NCBI RefSeq assembly: GCF_001665295.1
Contig: NZ_LZSE01000122.1
Location: 62,001 to 126,000 of the forward strand
From: Mycobacterium sp. 1554424.7
GTDB lineage: Bacteria; Actinomycetota; Actinomycetes; Mycobacteriales; Mycobacteriaceae
DNA: 64,000 bases
Direction of reading: 5' to 3'
Position numbers and translations under genes: made by a program. Positions within the stretch are counted from its first letter, which is position 1, and every line of letters begins with the position of its first letter. Below the pieces are notes generated by a model. The model saw only the letters and a list, made by a program, of their open reading frames with translations. It was not told where the DNA came from and searched no databases. Below, in pieces: positions 1 through 7,998 of this stretch.

Positions 1-833
1 GCGCGGGCTACTTGCAGACCGGCTACTACGCCGGTTTCTTCCTGGCCGCGGCCTTGAACTACACGGTCGGCGTCCATTTCGGCTGGCGCGCAATGTTTCT
101 GACGGGCGCGGTGCCGATCGTCGTCGCGATCATGGTCCTCACCCGCGTGCAGGAAACCGAGAAGTGGGAGAAGCTGGAGGCTCAGCCCACGGTCCGCGTG
201 AACCCGCTGCGCGAGATTCTCGGCGCGCGCTACCGGCGTCGAACCTGGGTGGCGTGCGCGCTGCTGACGATCGCGATCGTGGGCCTGTGGGCGGGCGCCG
301 TCTACGAACCCACCGCCGTGATTCAGTTGGCGCAGCACGCGGGTTTCGACAAGGCCGACGCAACCAGAACCGCGTCCTGGGCCACCGGCCTGTTGTCCAT
401 CGGCACCATCCTGGGATGCCTGGCCGTGCCGGTGCTCTCCGAGCGCATCGGGCGCCGCAAGACACTCGCGATTTACTTTGCCGGAATGGCGATTTCGATC
501 GCCGGCAGCTTCGGTTGGGCGTTCTATCTGCCCAACGGGCTCGCGCCGTTCATCGCGTGGCTGTTCGTGCTCGGGTTCTTCGGCGGCAACTTCGCCATCT
601 TCAGCCTCTGGTTGCCCGAGCAGTTCGAGACGCGCGTGCGCGCGACGGCCTTCGCGTTCTGCACCTCGTTCGGGCGCTTCGTCGGCGCCGGCGTGAACTT
701 CCTGCTCGGCGCGGCCGTCCTGCACCTGCATACCCTGGGATTGCCCGTGGCGCTGACGGCCGTCGCCTTCGTGATCGGCTTGTTCATCATTCCGTTCGCG
801 CCCGAGACGCGGGGCGAGGTGCTGCCCGAGTAG
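1..833 (+). CDS. MFS transporter, C-terminal part (cut by window edge)
   Basis: Partial gene: the frame is open from base 3 to a TAG at 831-833, and the start lies outside the window. The visible ~277 residues hold about seven hydrophobic segments and the typical MFS inter-helix loop (ERIGRRKT near residue 147), as in 12-helix proton-coupled permeases of the sugar/aromatic-acid symporter type. It should move a small solute across the inner membrane. It converges on the thioesterase gene at 1015-1791 and may export the product or import the substrate of the 1-11 kb cluster; that link is inferred from position only. The substrate cannot be read. The family call is firm. Confidence 0.85.
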   Translation, partial: AGYLQTGYYAGFFLAAALNYTVGVHFGWRAMFLTGAVPIVVAIMVLTRVQETEKWEKLEAQPTVRVNPLREILGARYRRRTWVACALLTIAIVGLWAGAVYEPTAVIQLAQHAGFDKADATRTASWATGLLSIGTILGCLAVPVLSERIGRRKTLAIYFAGMAISIAGSFGWAFYLPNGLAPFIAWLFVLGFFGGNFAIFSLWLPEQFETRVRATAFAFCTSFGRFVGAGVNFLLGAAVLHLHTLGLPVALTAVAFVIGLFIIPFAPETRGEVLPE

Positions 834-1014
834 ACGGCTCGATCGTGTTGACCTCCGTGGGAAAGGATGTTCCTGGTGCCAGGCGTCGCGCCCACCGGGA
901 CGAGCCTCGAACTTTCCTTCGTCGTCACTAGCGCACCTGCGCCCACGGCTCATTGAGCATGACGCCTGGTCCGAAGCGGCCGAGAGAAACTCGCTTCGTA
1001 CGCATCCGCTGTCG

Positions 1015-1791
1015 TCATCGAACACGTGCACTCACCATCGCGGCCACTGCTTCGAGGTGATTGTTGAGATAAAAATGGCCGCCTTCGAAACGTGACAGTG
1101 CGAATCGCCCTGCCGTATGGGTGTACCAGCTGAGCAAAGCCGCCCGGCTGACGTGGTCATCGCGGTTGCCCCCGATCGCATGGATGTCCGCTTTGACACG
1201 GACGTCGGGCCGACATGAGTAGCCGCTCATCACGCGGAAATCGGCCCGCACCGCCTTCACCAGCAATTCGGTAAATTCCTCGTCCGCCAGCAGCGTGGGA
1301 TCGGTGCCTCCGACAGCCGCTATCCCGGCCAGCACATCACTATCGCTGGTGGGCAACTGTGGATGCGGAGCCATGCTCGACGGAGCGCCGCCAGCCGATG
1401 CCCAGAGAGTGGGTACCTGCAGTCCGCTGCGCTCGGCGATGCGGGCGAACTCGAACGCTACGACCGCCCCCATGCTATGGCCGAATAGATGCAGCGGGGC
1501 AATAGAATGCCAGTCGCCCGCGTCGAACAGCTCGAGCGCCAGGGCCTCGATGCTTTCGGCGGGGGGGTCGCTCAGTCGGTCCGCCCGTTGCGGATATTGC
1601 ACGACTAAAGTGTCGACACCGTTGCCCGCCAACGTCTCAGCCAGCGAGCGATACGACATGGCAGTCCCGCCGGCGTGCGGAAAGACCACTACCGACCCGC
1701 GTCTAGTGCGAGCGGCGAACCGCCTCACCCACGACTTGAATTGCGCCGGTGCCAGTCGGCCCGTCCTTTCCTTGCCGGCAGCGGTGGGCAT
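1015..1791 (-). CDS. Type II thioesterase (alpha/beta hydrolase)
   Basis: 258 residues, the usual TEII length. An oxyanion-loop motif (FPHAGG, about 37-42), a nucleophile elbow GHSMGA (about 103-108), an acid region (GGNRDDH) and a late GGHFYL histidine make up a complete Ser-Asp-His triad. TEII enzymes hydrolyse acyl groups from carrier-protein phosphopantetheine arms or release short acyl chains, usually beside NRPS/PKS genes. None is visible here, so the enzyme may serve a stand-alone carrier protein or an acyl-CoA. It is the last gene of the leftward run that starts near 6982, 93 bases after the flavoprotein gene. ATG start at 1791. Confidence 0.85.
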   Translation of the reverse strand: MPTAAGKERTGRLAPAQFKSWVRRFAARTRRGSVVVFPHAGGTAMSYRSLAETLAGNGVDTLVVQYPQRADRLSDPPAESIEALALELFDAGDWHSIAPLHLFGHSMGAVVAFEFARIAERSGLQVPTLWASAGGAPSSMAPHPQLPTSDSDVLAGIAAVGGTDPTLLADEEFTELLVKAVRADFRVMSGYSCRPDVRVKADIHAIGGNRDDHVSRAALLSWYTHTAGRFALSRFEGGHFYLNNHLEAVAAMVSARVR

Positions 1792-1884
1792 ATACAGCTT
1801 CCTATCCAGGGTCGTGTTTCTATGGGATGCTTCGATCCGGCAGAGCGCTGAGTTAAGGTGCGCCGTTGGTCGTTTCGGCGTCTT

Positions 1885-3057
1885 CTACATGCCGAGCAAG
1901 GCCTTGCCGTAGTCCTCGTAGCCGAGGAGTGTGTTCAGACCGGCATGCCTGGCAGCTGTATTCGCGTCACGCCAGAATTGCTGCAGAGGGTTGGACAGGG
2001 CGAAACTTCCTGCTCCGTGGACATTTATGAGGTCGTTGATCGCGTCGAGCACCTGTTGGGCCGCATATGCTGCCTGCCCGCGGATCCGCGCACGGTCGTC
2101 GTAGTCAAGCCCTGGCCCGTGCGTGGTGGACGCGTCCAGAATGTCGGCGATTTCATAGGCATGCAATTGCGCCGTCTTGAGTTTCAGTGCTGCCTCAGCG
2201 ATTTGGATCTGCACACCGACGGAGTCGCTCTGCCGGACAAATCTATGGTGGATCATCTTGGTCGGCGCCTTGTCGACTACGAGTTCAAGGACTGCGCGAC
2301 CCGCTCCGAGCAGCGGCGCGGCGAGCATCAGCCCCGTTAGGGGCGCAAACGGGATACGGTACATCGGCTCGTCGGTCGGTGCCGGCCACATGTCGGCGCC
2401 CAGCGCCGGCATCGAGACCAGTAAATGGTCGGGTACGAATACATCCTCGGCGACCCAGGTGTTGCTGCCGGTGCCCCGCATCCCAACCGTGCACCAGGTG
2501 TCTTCGAGCGTCACATCGGCTACCGGCACCAGGGCGACCACGGTGTCGACGACCGTGCCGGCATCGTTGGTCAGCTGCGCGGCGAGCGACGCCCACGTGG
2601 CGTGGTGGGAGCCGGACGCGTACGGCCACCGGCCGGTCAGGCGGACGCCGGCTCGGGTCTGGCTCGCCGCGCCCGGGAAATCGCTTCCCGAAAGCCGCGC
2701 GTCCGGGTCCGTGCCGAAGACCTCGTCCTGTGCGCGCTTGGAAGTCCGACCGACCAGCCAACTGGCCACCGTCGCGAGTGCAACGAGCCACGCGGCCGAT
2801 GGGTCCGCCGTGGCGATCGTCTCGACAACCTCTGTGACGGTGTGCAAGTCGGTCTCGTAGCCCCCCAGCCGCTTGGGCGTGCGCATCCGGAATAGCCCCG
2901 CGCGAACCATTGCCGCCAGTACGTCATCGGTAAGGCGGCGCCGCGCGTCGATCTCGGCAGCATGTTGACGCAACAGCGGCAGCAGGGCCACTGCCCGTGC
3001 GATCATCTCGTCACCGGCCGGTATGCCGTTGCCGGTGGGTCTCCCCGCGGCCGTCAT
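1885..3057 (-). CDS. Acyl-CoA dehydrogenase-fold flavoprotein (HsaA/type-2 C-terminal group)
   Basis: 390 residues with the acyl-CoA dehydrogenase fold. The N-terminal helices end in PKRLGGYE (about 61-68), the beta domain carries WPYASG (about 144-149) and GTGSNTW (about 195-201), and the C-terminal helical domain is of the type found in flavin-dependent monooxygenases such as HsaA. That group uses FMNH2/FADH2 to hydroxylate aromatic or heteroatom substrates, but genuine desaturases also occur, so the reaction is open. A PPOX-fold gene lies 27 bases upstream and could relate to flavin supply. Start ATG at 3057 (MTAAGRP). Confidence 0.75.
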   Translation of the reverse strand: MTAAGRPTGNGIPAGDEMIARAVALLPLLRQHAAEIDARRRLTDDVLAAMVRAGLFRMRTPKRLGGYETDLHTVTEVVETIATADPSAAWLVALATVASWLVGRTSKRAQDEVFGTDPDARLSGSDFPGAASQTRAGVRLTGRWPYASGSHHATWASLAAQLTNDAGTVVDTVVALVPVADVTLEDTWCTVGMRGTGSNTWVAEDVFVPDHLLVSMPALGADMWPAPTDEPMYRIPFAPLTGLMLAAPLLGAGRAVLELVVDKAPTKMIHHRFVRQSDSVGVQIQIAEAALKLKTAQLHAYEIADILDASTTHGPGLDYDDRARIRGQAAYAAQQVLDAINDLINVHGAGSFALSNPLQQFWRDANTAARHAGLNTLLGYEDYGKALLGM

Positions 3058-3084
3058 CGGCGCTCCTCTCTGTGTGCCTCGATA

Positions 3085-3540
3085 TCAGTCACGCGAAGCG
3101 GATCGTCGCGAGCGTGCTCGTCTCTGGAGTGCCTGTATTGCGGTCCAATCGATTTCGGGGCGACCAAGGCCCCGTTTGTCGAGATAGCGTCTGGCCGCGC
3201 CCCGCCCGCTGCTCGCGAATTGCCACAGCGCGACCAGCTGAGATGACGGGGGAGCTGTGAAGGCCGTGATCACGAACACCCACGTCGACCCCGCGCGGCG
3301 AAGGTGACCCTTGATCTGGATGGCGCTGAGGTGCCACAGGTCTTCGTCATGGGAGTGGCAGAGCAAATTGGCGGGGCCCTCTTTGATGCGCAAGCCGTCC
3401 GGCAGCTCGAAGATGATGCCGTTGATGCCGTCGTCTGGGGGTCTGGCCCGCCGCACGCTGACCGGGTATCCATCTGCGTCCACGGCGGTGACGACGACAT
3501 CGCGGTATTTGGCTATCCACGTCGACGCTTCAGCCAACAC
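3085..3540 (-). CDS. PPOX/FMN-binding split-barrel-like protein
   Basis: 151 residues starting with GTG at 3540. The sequence fits a small split barrel: a strand VVVTAVDADGYPVSVR near residues 15-30, LCHSHDEDLWHLSAIQIKGHL near 60-80, then a basic tail. It resembles mycobacterial proteins annotated as pyridoxamine-5-phosphate-oxidase-related. Flavin, heme and F420 binders share this fold and no diagnostic residue separates them here. Its start overlaps the 3' end of the upstream PPOX gene by 11 bases, so the two are probably translated together and may form a heteromer. Function unknown. Confidence 0.6.
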   Translation of the reverse strand: MLAEASTWIAKYRDVVVTAVDADGYPVSVRRARPPDDGINGIIFELPDGLRIKEGPANLLCHSHDEDLWHLSAIQIKGHLRRAGSTWVFVITAFTAPPSSQLVALWQFASSGRGAARRYLDKRGLGRPEIDWTAIQALQRRARSRRSASRD

Positions 3541-4036
3541 TGCGCACCTCGCGCAGGTCGAGTTCCTGGGGATGATTGGTGAAATCTCGTGTAGGCCAAT
3601 ACAGGCCCCGCCGTGGCGTAACGTAGATCAGCAGGCGGAGATAGTAGAAGTCGAAAAGCCACCGGCCAGGCCAAGAGCTGAAGAACGCCCCGGCGGGTTG
3701 GCGCTCAAAGATGGTCTCCACCAGTGCGGCAAGTTCTGGCACCGAGCTGACGTCCGACACCACGCGGTCGTCGATCGTGGCATCTCCTTGGATCAGCACG
3801 GCACCGGGCGAGATGATGCCGCTGCCGGTGGGGTCGGAGAACAGCATGCTGACCTTCGCGTTTCGGCGGATGTTGACCGCCTTCTGTGGTCGCCCAATGG
3901 ATGTCGTGACAAGAAAGCGCCCGTCGGGCAGCAAGTGTGGACTCACCGGCCAAGTCTGGGGGGAACCGTCGCGCGACAACGTGGTGAATTCGCAGGTGCG
4001 GTAGTTGAGGATAACGCTCAGCGGTGTCGTATCCAT
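3530..4036 (-). CDS. PPOX-class (FMN/F420-dependent) oxidoreductase
   Basis: 168 residues. The N-terminal pattern (TCEFTTLSRDGSPQTWPVSPHL, residues ~14-35, then FLVTTSIGRPQKAVNIRRNAKVSMLFSD) is typical of FMN-binding split-barrel proteins of the PPOX class, which in mycobacteria often use F420H2 or FMN to reduce small organic substrates. The run AVNIRRNAKVS is the conserved stretch that usually packs against the cofactor phosphate. It lies in the leftward cluster, six bases after the hemerythrin gene, and overlaps the next PPOX-like gene by 11 bases. ATG at 4036. The substrate is unknown. Confidence 0.75.
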   Translation of the reverse strand: MDTTPLSVILNYRTCEFTTLSRDGSPQTWPVSPHLLPDGRFLVTTSIGRPQKAVNIRRNAKVSMLFSDPTGSGIISPGAVLIQGDATIDDRVVSDVSSVPELAALVETIFERQPAGAFFSSWPGRWLFDFYYLRLLIYVTPRRGLYWPTRDFTNHPQELDLREVRSVG

Positions 4037-4042
4037 GTGTCC

Positions 4043-4786
4043 TCAGCGATGTGGTGAACGGTGAAGCTCGGACCAGTAGGACCGGGATACGCGATTCCCG
4101 AACAGTCTGACCATCAGCCGCGGCGGCAAGGGGAGGCCGGACAGGAAGCGCGGACGTTCATCGGGTGAAGCCGTTTCGAGCGTCAGGGTGGCCAGCACCA
4201 GCCCAAACCGAAAATTCTTGCGGTTGATGAACGACGCACCGCGACCGAGGACCTGGCGCCAGTCGTCTGGGGTGAGGTGCTTACTGATAAGCGGCACCAT
4301 GACGTGCTCTTCGTCGGTGAGATGTAGGTCGAGGCGGCCGGCCAATTGTGAGAGCGCCGCGATTAGCTGGTCGCCGAGCTCCCGATCAGCCGTTGTCGCC
4401 CAAGCCGCCCGAACCGCATGCACCTTGTCAATGGAGCCGGCGATGTCGGCATGTGCGTCTTCCATCCGTTTGACTTCGTCTGCGCACGATGGCATTCGAG
4501 TGACCAGCTTGGGCCAGAGCAGCTCATCCTCAGCGGCATGATGATGGTGTAGCGCGCCCAAAATGTTGCCAACATGATCCGCCACCAGCATGGAATGCCG
4601 CACATCGCCGGCGCGGACATCATGAATGATCTCCTGCGAGGAGGTGAGTTCACTGCGGAACACCCGATGAATCAGCGCCATCTCGAAGGCATCGATCGGC
4701 AAGCCCGTTCCCCCTTGTCTGTATTCGGTGACTTCACTGCGCCCCATTGATTCGGTGACGGCCCCTATGGCATGACGTCGGATCAC
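4043..4786 (-). CDS. Hemerythrin HHE-domain protein
   Basis: 247 residues. A four-helix hemerythrin core is indicated by HHHHAAEDELLWPKL (about residues 78-92), an AHADIAG helix (about 108-114) and HLTDEEHVMVPLI (about 153-165). Together these give the His and Glu/Asp ligands of a non-heme diiron site. A further ~70-residue tail follows. Mycobacterial HHE proteins bind O2 or NO or act in redox sensing; a role supplying or sensing oxygen for neighbouring oxidoreductases is inference. The GTG start shares one base with the TAG stop of the upstream hydrolase (4786). An internal ATG at 4747 is an alternative start. Confidence 0.8.
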   Translation of the reverse strand: MIRRHAIGAVTESMGRSEVTEYRQGGTGLPIDAFEMALIHRVFRSELTSSQEIIHDVRAGDVRHSMLVADHVGNILGALHHHHAAEDELLWPKLVTRMPSCADEVKRMEDAHADIAGSIDKVHAVRAAWATTADRELGDQLIAALSQLAGRLDLHLTDEEHVMVPLISKHLTPDDWRQVLGRGASFINRKNFRFGLVLATLTLETASPDERPRFLSGLPLPPRLMVRLFGNRVSRSYWSELHRSPHR

Positions 4787-5511
4787 TAGTCGCGTCCGGC
4801 TTCAATGATCTTGTCCGCCAAACTCTTTGGATTGGTGAAGATAACTTCGTGGCTGCCGGGTACCTGAACCAAGCGATAGAGCCCCAGGCGGTTGGACATC
4901 CGCGGGTGCCAACCCCAGTCGCCCGGCGGCATGACGGTATCTTCGGTGGCGACAAGATAGCTGCGCGGCGTTGACAGCGTGTAGAACTTCTTGAGTTCCA
5001 GGGGCTCTAGAAGCTGCTGAAACGGCTCGGGCGACAGGCGCTCGTACGTTGAACGCGCTAGCTGCAGGTCGCCATCGTTGATAAAGACCTCGCGCCAGAC
5101 ATCAAATGGCAGCGTGACGGTGTTGTCGGCCGACTCGGCGGCCAAGCGCGACAACATCTCCCGCATATTCGGCGGAAAGGCTTCTAGCATGCATTCACCG
5201 TCATTGAGCACAAAGGCACTGAAAAACACCAGTCGCCGCACGCAGTTCGGAATGGCCTCAGCCACTTTGGCGATGATGGTGCCCCCGTAGCTGTGGCCTA
5301 CCAGCACAATGTCGGTCAAACCGCGTTCGACGATGAAGTCGACGACAGACTGGGTTGACTGTGCATGGCTGACATCCTTGACGGCTCCTTTGCCGTGCCC
5401 GGCGACGGTGGGACCGTATGCGGTGTGGCCGCGTTGCCTCAAGCGGGCGATGACCGGCAGCCAGGCGCTGCCATCGTGGTGTGCCCCGTGGACCAATACG
5501 AAGGTGGACAA
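4786..5511 (-). CDS. Alpha/beta hydrolase, esterase/hydroxynitrile-lyase-like
   Basis: 241 residues from the chosen TTG at 5511, which gives the family-typical N terminus (M)STFVLVHGAHH and sits one base after the upstream methyltransferase stop. A longer reading from TTG 5541 would overlap that gene by 29 bases. The oxyanion loop HGAHHDGSAW, nucleophile elbow GHSYGG, acid region ATEDTVMPP and late PGSHEV histidine make a complete triad. This group (pheophorbidase, salicylate esterase, hydroxynitrile lyase) acts on small esters or cyanohydrins. It sits inside the leftward run, coupled on both sides. Confidence 0.75.
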   Translation of the reverse strand: MSTFVLVHGAHHDGSAWLPVIARLRQRGHTAYGPTVAGHGKGAVKDVSHAQSTQSVVDFIVERGLTDIVLVGHSYGGTIIAKVAEAIPNCVRRLVFFSAFVLNDGECMLEAFPPNMREMLSRLAAESADNTVTLPFDVWREVFINDGDLQLARSTYERLSPEPFQQLLEPLELKKFYTLSTPRSYLVATEDTVMPPGDWGWHPRMSNRLGLYRLVQVPGSHEVIFTNPKSLADKIIEAGRD

Positions 5512-5512
5512 C

Positions 5513-6982
5513 TCAGGCCGCCCGAGCCTCAATGAGGCCAAGTGGACCCTGGCTGGTCAGGACGGCTGTGCGCTCCAGCCTGGAGCTGGCCAGAAGGAGG
5601 TCGTATTCCCGCAGAGAACGTTCGCGGCCACAGGTCGCCGCCAGCATCCGCAGATCCATCAGTGCCGCGCCACCCGGATCAGCAATCTCGCCGACGATGA
5701 GTTCGAGGATCAGGACTCGCCCGCCGGGAAGCATCGCCTCGCGGCATCGCGAGAGTATTTTGACGCAGCTGTCGTCATCCCAGTTGTGCAAGACATGCTT
5801 TAGTACGTAGAGGTCGCCCGCCGGTAGCCACACGGAAAAGTCCCATGTGACCGCCTGTGTGGCAAGCGCGCCGTCCTGTCGGCCTGGACCCCGAGCCTCG
5901 TCGGCCGCGATGATGGGTCGCTCGAAGGCTATTCCGCACAGGGTCGGATTCTTTTTTTGCAACAGTTGCAGCAGCCTCCCGGTCGAATCACCCACGGCGA
6001 TTGCGAGTTGTACGTCCGCGGTGTCAATCCCGCTGATGGCTTCGCGGGCCCAAGAGCATGTCAGGCCCGCGATCGCCGCGCCGTATTCGCGCGCGTCCTC
6101 TGTGTTCGCCTCGAGATGGTCGAACCAGTCCAACCCGAATCCGTAGCGGGCGTTGCCCTTTCCGGTGCGGACGGCCGTCACGAGCTCCTGCCAAGACAGC
6201 CAGTCGCCGACATTGGTGTAGGACACCGCGAGGTTTCTCAGCGATCCAGGGGCGTCTTGGCGCAACGTGTCGAGCAGGGGCGTGCTGTGGAACCGACCAT
6301 CGCTTCCTGCGGTCAACAGACCGAGCGCTACCCCGGCTCGCATCAGCCGGAAGGTGGTGTCGGGCGCGCTTCCTTCACGGTCGGCGACCTCGGCTGAGGT
6401 CAAGCCGCCGCTCGACAGGTGATCGGGAATCGAGAGATCTGTGATCGCCCGGATCGCCTGGCTGACCCATTGTCCGCAGAGCATTGCAGACATCCTTCGA
6501 TACGGGTCGACGCGTTCCCCGAGGGTCGGCTGTCGCGTTTTCGGCGGGACCTCGCTCAGGCGGTCACCCGTTGTCGAAGGCTTGCGCCCGCCTTGGCCGC
6601 CTAAGCCGTGGCGGTTCGGCGGCGCGGCGGCAGCTGATCTCTCCCGAGGTGACGGCCTTACCTGGACAATCAGTGCCCGCAGGCCAGGTGCCTGGTCGTG
6701 ATACTCGTAGGCACCAAGCCATCGAGCGAACGCCGCGAGTAGCTGCGCGGGAAGAGTGAGGCGCTCGCGCACGATGACCAACAGCAGTTTGACTATGGCA
6801 GAAAACGGTTCACCGGAACCGATCGCGGCATACACGCAGTGGCTTTCAGATGGAGTGAGGTGAGCATCGGCGATTTTGGCGAGTTGCCACGCCAGGTCGA
6901 CTTCCCTCATGACCGCTGAAACACTTTGTTGCTCGCACGAGATTCGCGATCGGCTGTGCAGATCAACGACGACATCGTGCAT
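5513..6982 (-). CDS. O-methyltransferase-like protein with extra N-terminal domain
   Basis: 489 residues. Residues ~155-489 match plant/actinobacterial family-2 O-methyltransferases: a winged-helix dimerisation part (MSAMLCGQWVSQAIRAITDLSIPDHL, then the LTSAEVADREG helix), and a C-terminal Rossmann part with the catalytic-region motif LKHVLHNWDDDS and the PGGRVLILE strand. The SAM glycine loop is odd: AVGDSTGRLL where family members have DVGGGxG. Residues ~25-110 form a separate helical region like small stand-alone mycobacterial proteins of unknown role, so this looks like a fusion. ATG 6982 has a GGAG four bases upstream; ATG 6910 (MREVDLAW) is the homology-favoured alternative. It heads the leftward run. 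Confidence 0.7.
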   Translation of the reverse strand: MHDVVVDLHSRSRISCEQQSVSAVMREVDLAWQLAKIADAHLTPSESHCVYAAIGSGEPFSAIVKLLLVIVRERLTLPAQLLAAFARWLGAYEYHDQAPGLRALIVQVRPSPRERSAAAAPPNRHGLGGQGGRKPSTTGDRLSEVPPKTRQPTLGERVDPYRRMSAMLCGQWVSQAIRAITDLSIPDHLSSGGLTSAEVADREGSAPDTTFRLMRAGVALGLLTAGSDGRFHSTPLLDTLRQDAPGSLRNLAVSYTNVGDWLSWQELVTAVRTGKGNARYGFGLDWFDHLEANTEDAREYGAAIAGLTCSWAREAISGIDTADVQLAIAVGDSTGRLLQLLQKKNPTLCGIAFERPIIAADEARGPGRQDGALATQAVTWDFSVWLPAGDLYVLKHVLHNWDDDSCVKILSRCREAMLPGGRVLILELIVGEIADPGGAALMDLRMLAATCGRERSLREYDLLLASSRLERTAVLTSQGPLGLIEARAA

Positions 6983-7108
6983 TGGGCTCCATGGGCGGAC
7001 GTTCGGTTGACGGCGGCCGCGGTGGTGGCGGGAAAGCCGACGGTGTCGGGCGGCCGGCGTGCCGGCAACTTCGTATGTTCTGCCATACCGATCACATGTC
7101 TATCGTTT

Positions 7109-7125
7109 GTTCCGTTAAACGGAAC
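7109..7125. promoter_or_regulatory. Perfect 17-bp palindrome, probable XRE-cupin operator
   Basis: Arms GTTCCGTT and AACGGAAC flank a single A. The site lies between the divergent methyltransferase start (6982) and XRE-cupin start (7180). A plausible -10 (TAGACT, 7128-7133) for the regulator starts three bases after the palindrome. XRE-cupin regulators typically bind such GTT..AAC palindromes at their own promoters, so autoregulation together with control of the leftward operon is likely. Binding is inferred. Confidence 0.6.
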
Positions 7126-7179
7126 GCTAGACTAAGACGCGGCCGGCGTCAACTATGTCCGGCCAGAGCAGGAGAACGG

Positions 7180-7752
7180 GTGGACATCGACTTAACCGCC
7201 CAGATCGGTCAAAGACTGCGCGAGATGCGCATGGTCCGTGGACGCACCGTTCGCGAACAAGCCCGTCTGCTTCAGATCAGTCCATCAAGGCTTTCCGAGT
7301 TGGAACGTGGAATCGCCGGTATCTCCCTGCAGCGCCTCCACTCGGTGGCCCACAGTTTGGGAGTCAGCGTCGCCGATTTGCTGCCCGACGATGCTTCCAC
7401 CGTCGAGTCCCGACCGCTGGAAATCGTTGCGGCGGATGACATCGCGTCAGGCACGATCCAGCGTGCTCCAGGCGTGCACTACGCGCTCGTCGAATCCGGT
7501 CGCCAGCACACTCTGCAGCCCTACCGGGCAACGTTCGACGCGGGTGCTGTCGCGCCAGACCCCATCCGCCATCCCGGTGAAGAGTTCGTCTACGTTCTTT
7601 TCGGCGAGGTACGCCTGCACTTGGGCGATGACCAGCACGTGATAGGCGCGGGAAGTTTCGCGCGTTTTGACAGCGGCATTCCCCACGCATTCTCCAACGC
7701 CTCGACTACGAATGTCGCCGGCATGATCGGTGCCGGTACACCTCCCTGGTAG
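7180..7752 (+). CDS. XRE-family regulator with C-terminal cupin
   Basis: 190 residues. The frame is open from 6982, but the GTG at 7180 has AGGAG (7170-7174) five bases upstream and gives the family start (M)DIDLTAQIGQRLREMR. An HTH occupies residues ~8-62 (VREQARLLQISPSRLSELE). A cupin covers ~100-185 with HPGEEFVYVLFGEVRLHL and an IPHAF histidine. In this family the cupin senses a small molecule such as an amine, sugar or amino acid and changes DNA binding. It lies between the leftward run and the GMC/aminotransferase genes and likely controls both arms through the 7109-7125 palindrome. Confidence 0.85.
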   Translation: MDIDLTAQIGQRLREMRMVRGRTVREQARLLQISPSRLSELERGIAGISLQRLHSVAHSLGVSVADLLPDDASTVESRPLEIVAADDIASGTIQRAPGVHYALVESGRQHTLQPYRATFDAGAVAPDPIRHPGEEFVYVLFGEVRLHLGDDQHVIGAGSFARFDSGIPHAFSNASTTNVAGMIGAGTPPW

Positions 7753-7998
7753 CGGAACGCTCCGCCGCCGTAAGCGACTCCGTGGCTTGTCAACCGAATC
7801 GTTAGCAGGATCACTACTCGCCTATCGGTGCCCCACTCCGCTGTTACCGTCGGCACCAGATCAACGGACACGGCGAACACCGGTTCGCCTGGCCGAAGGA
7901 TCACTCAGGCGTGATTTGAACTGACACAACAGATCTGGCATCTACTAGCGGCACGCCGTGCGCGGCCATGGAAGCTGCCGTACAGGATTGGGGAACGC

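Noticed and set aside
928-999. 25-codon minus-strand frame ending FGPGVMLNEPWAQVR
   Set aside because: Looks like a possible protein tail after the thioesterase gene, but it is too short, has no start signal and no recognised family.
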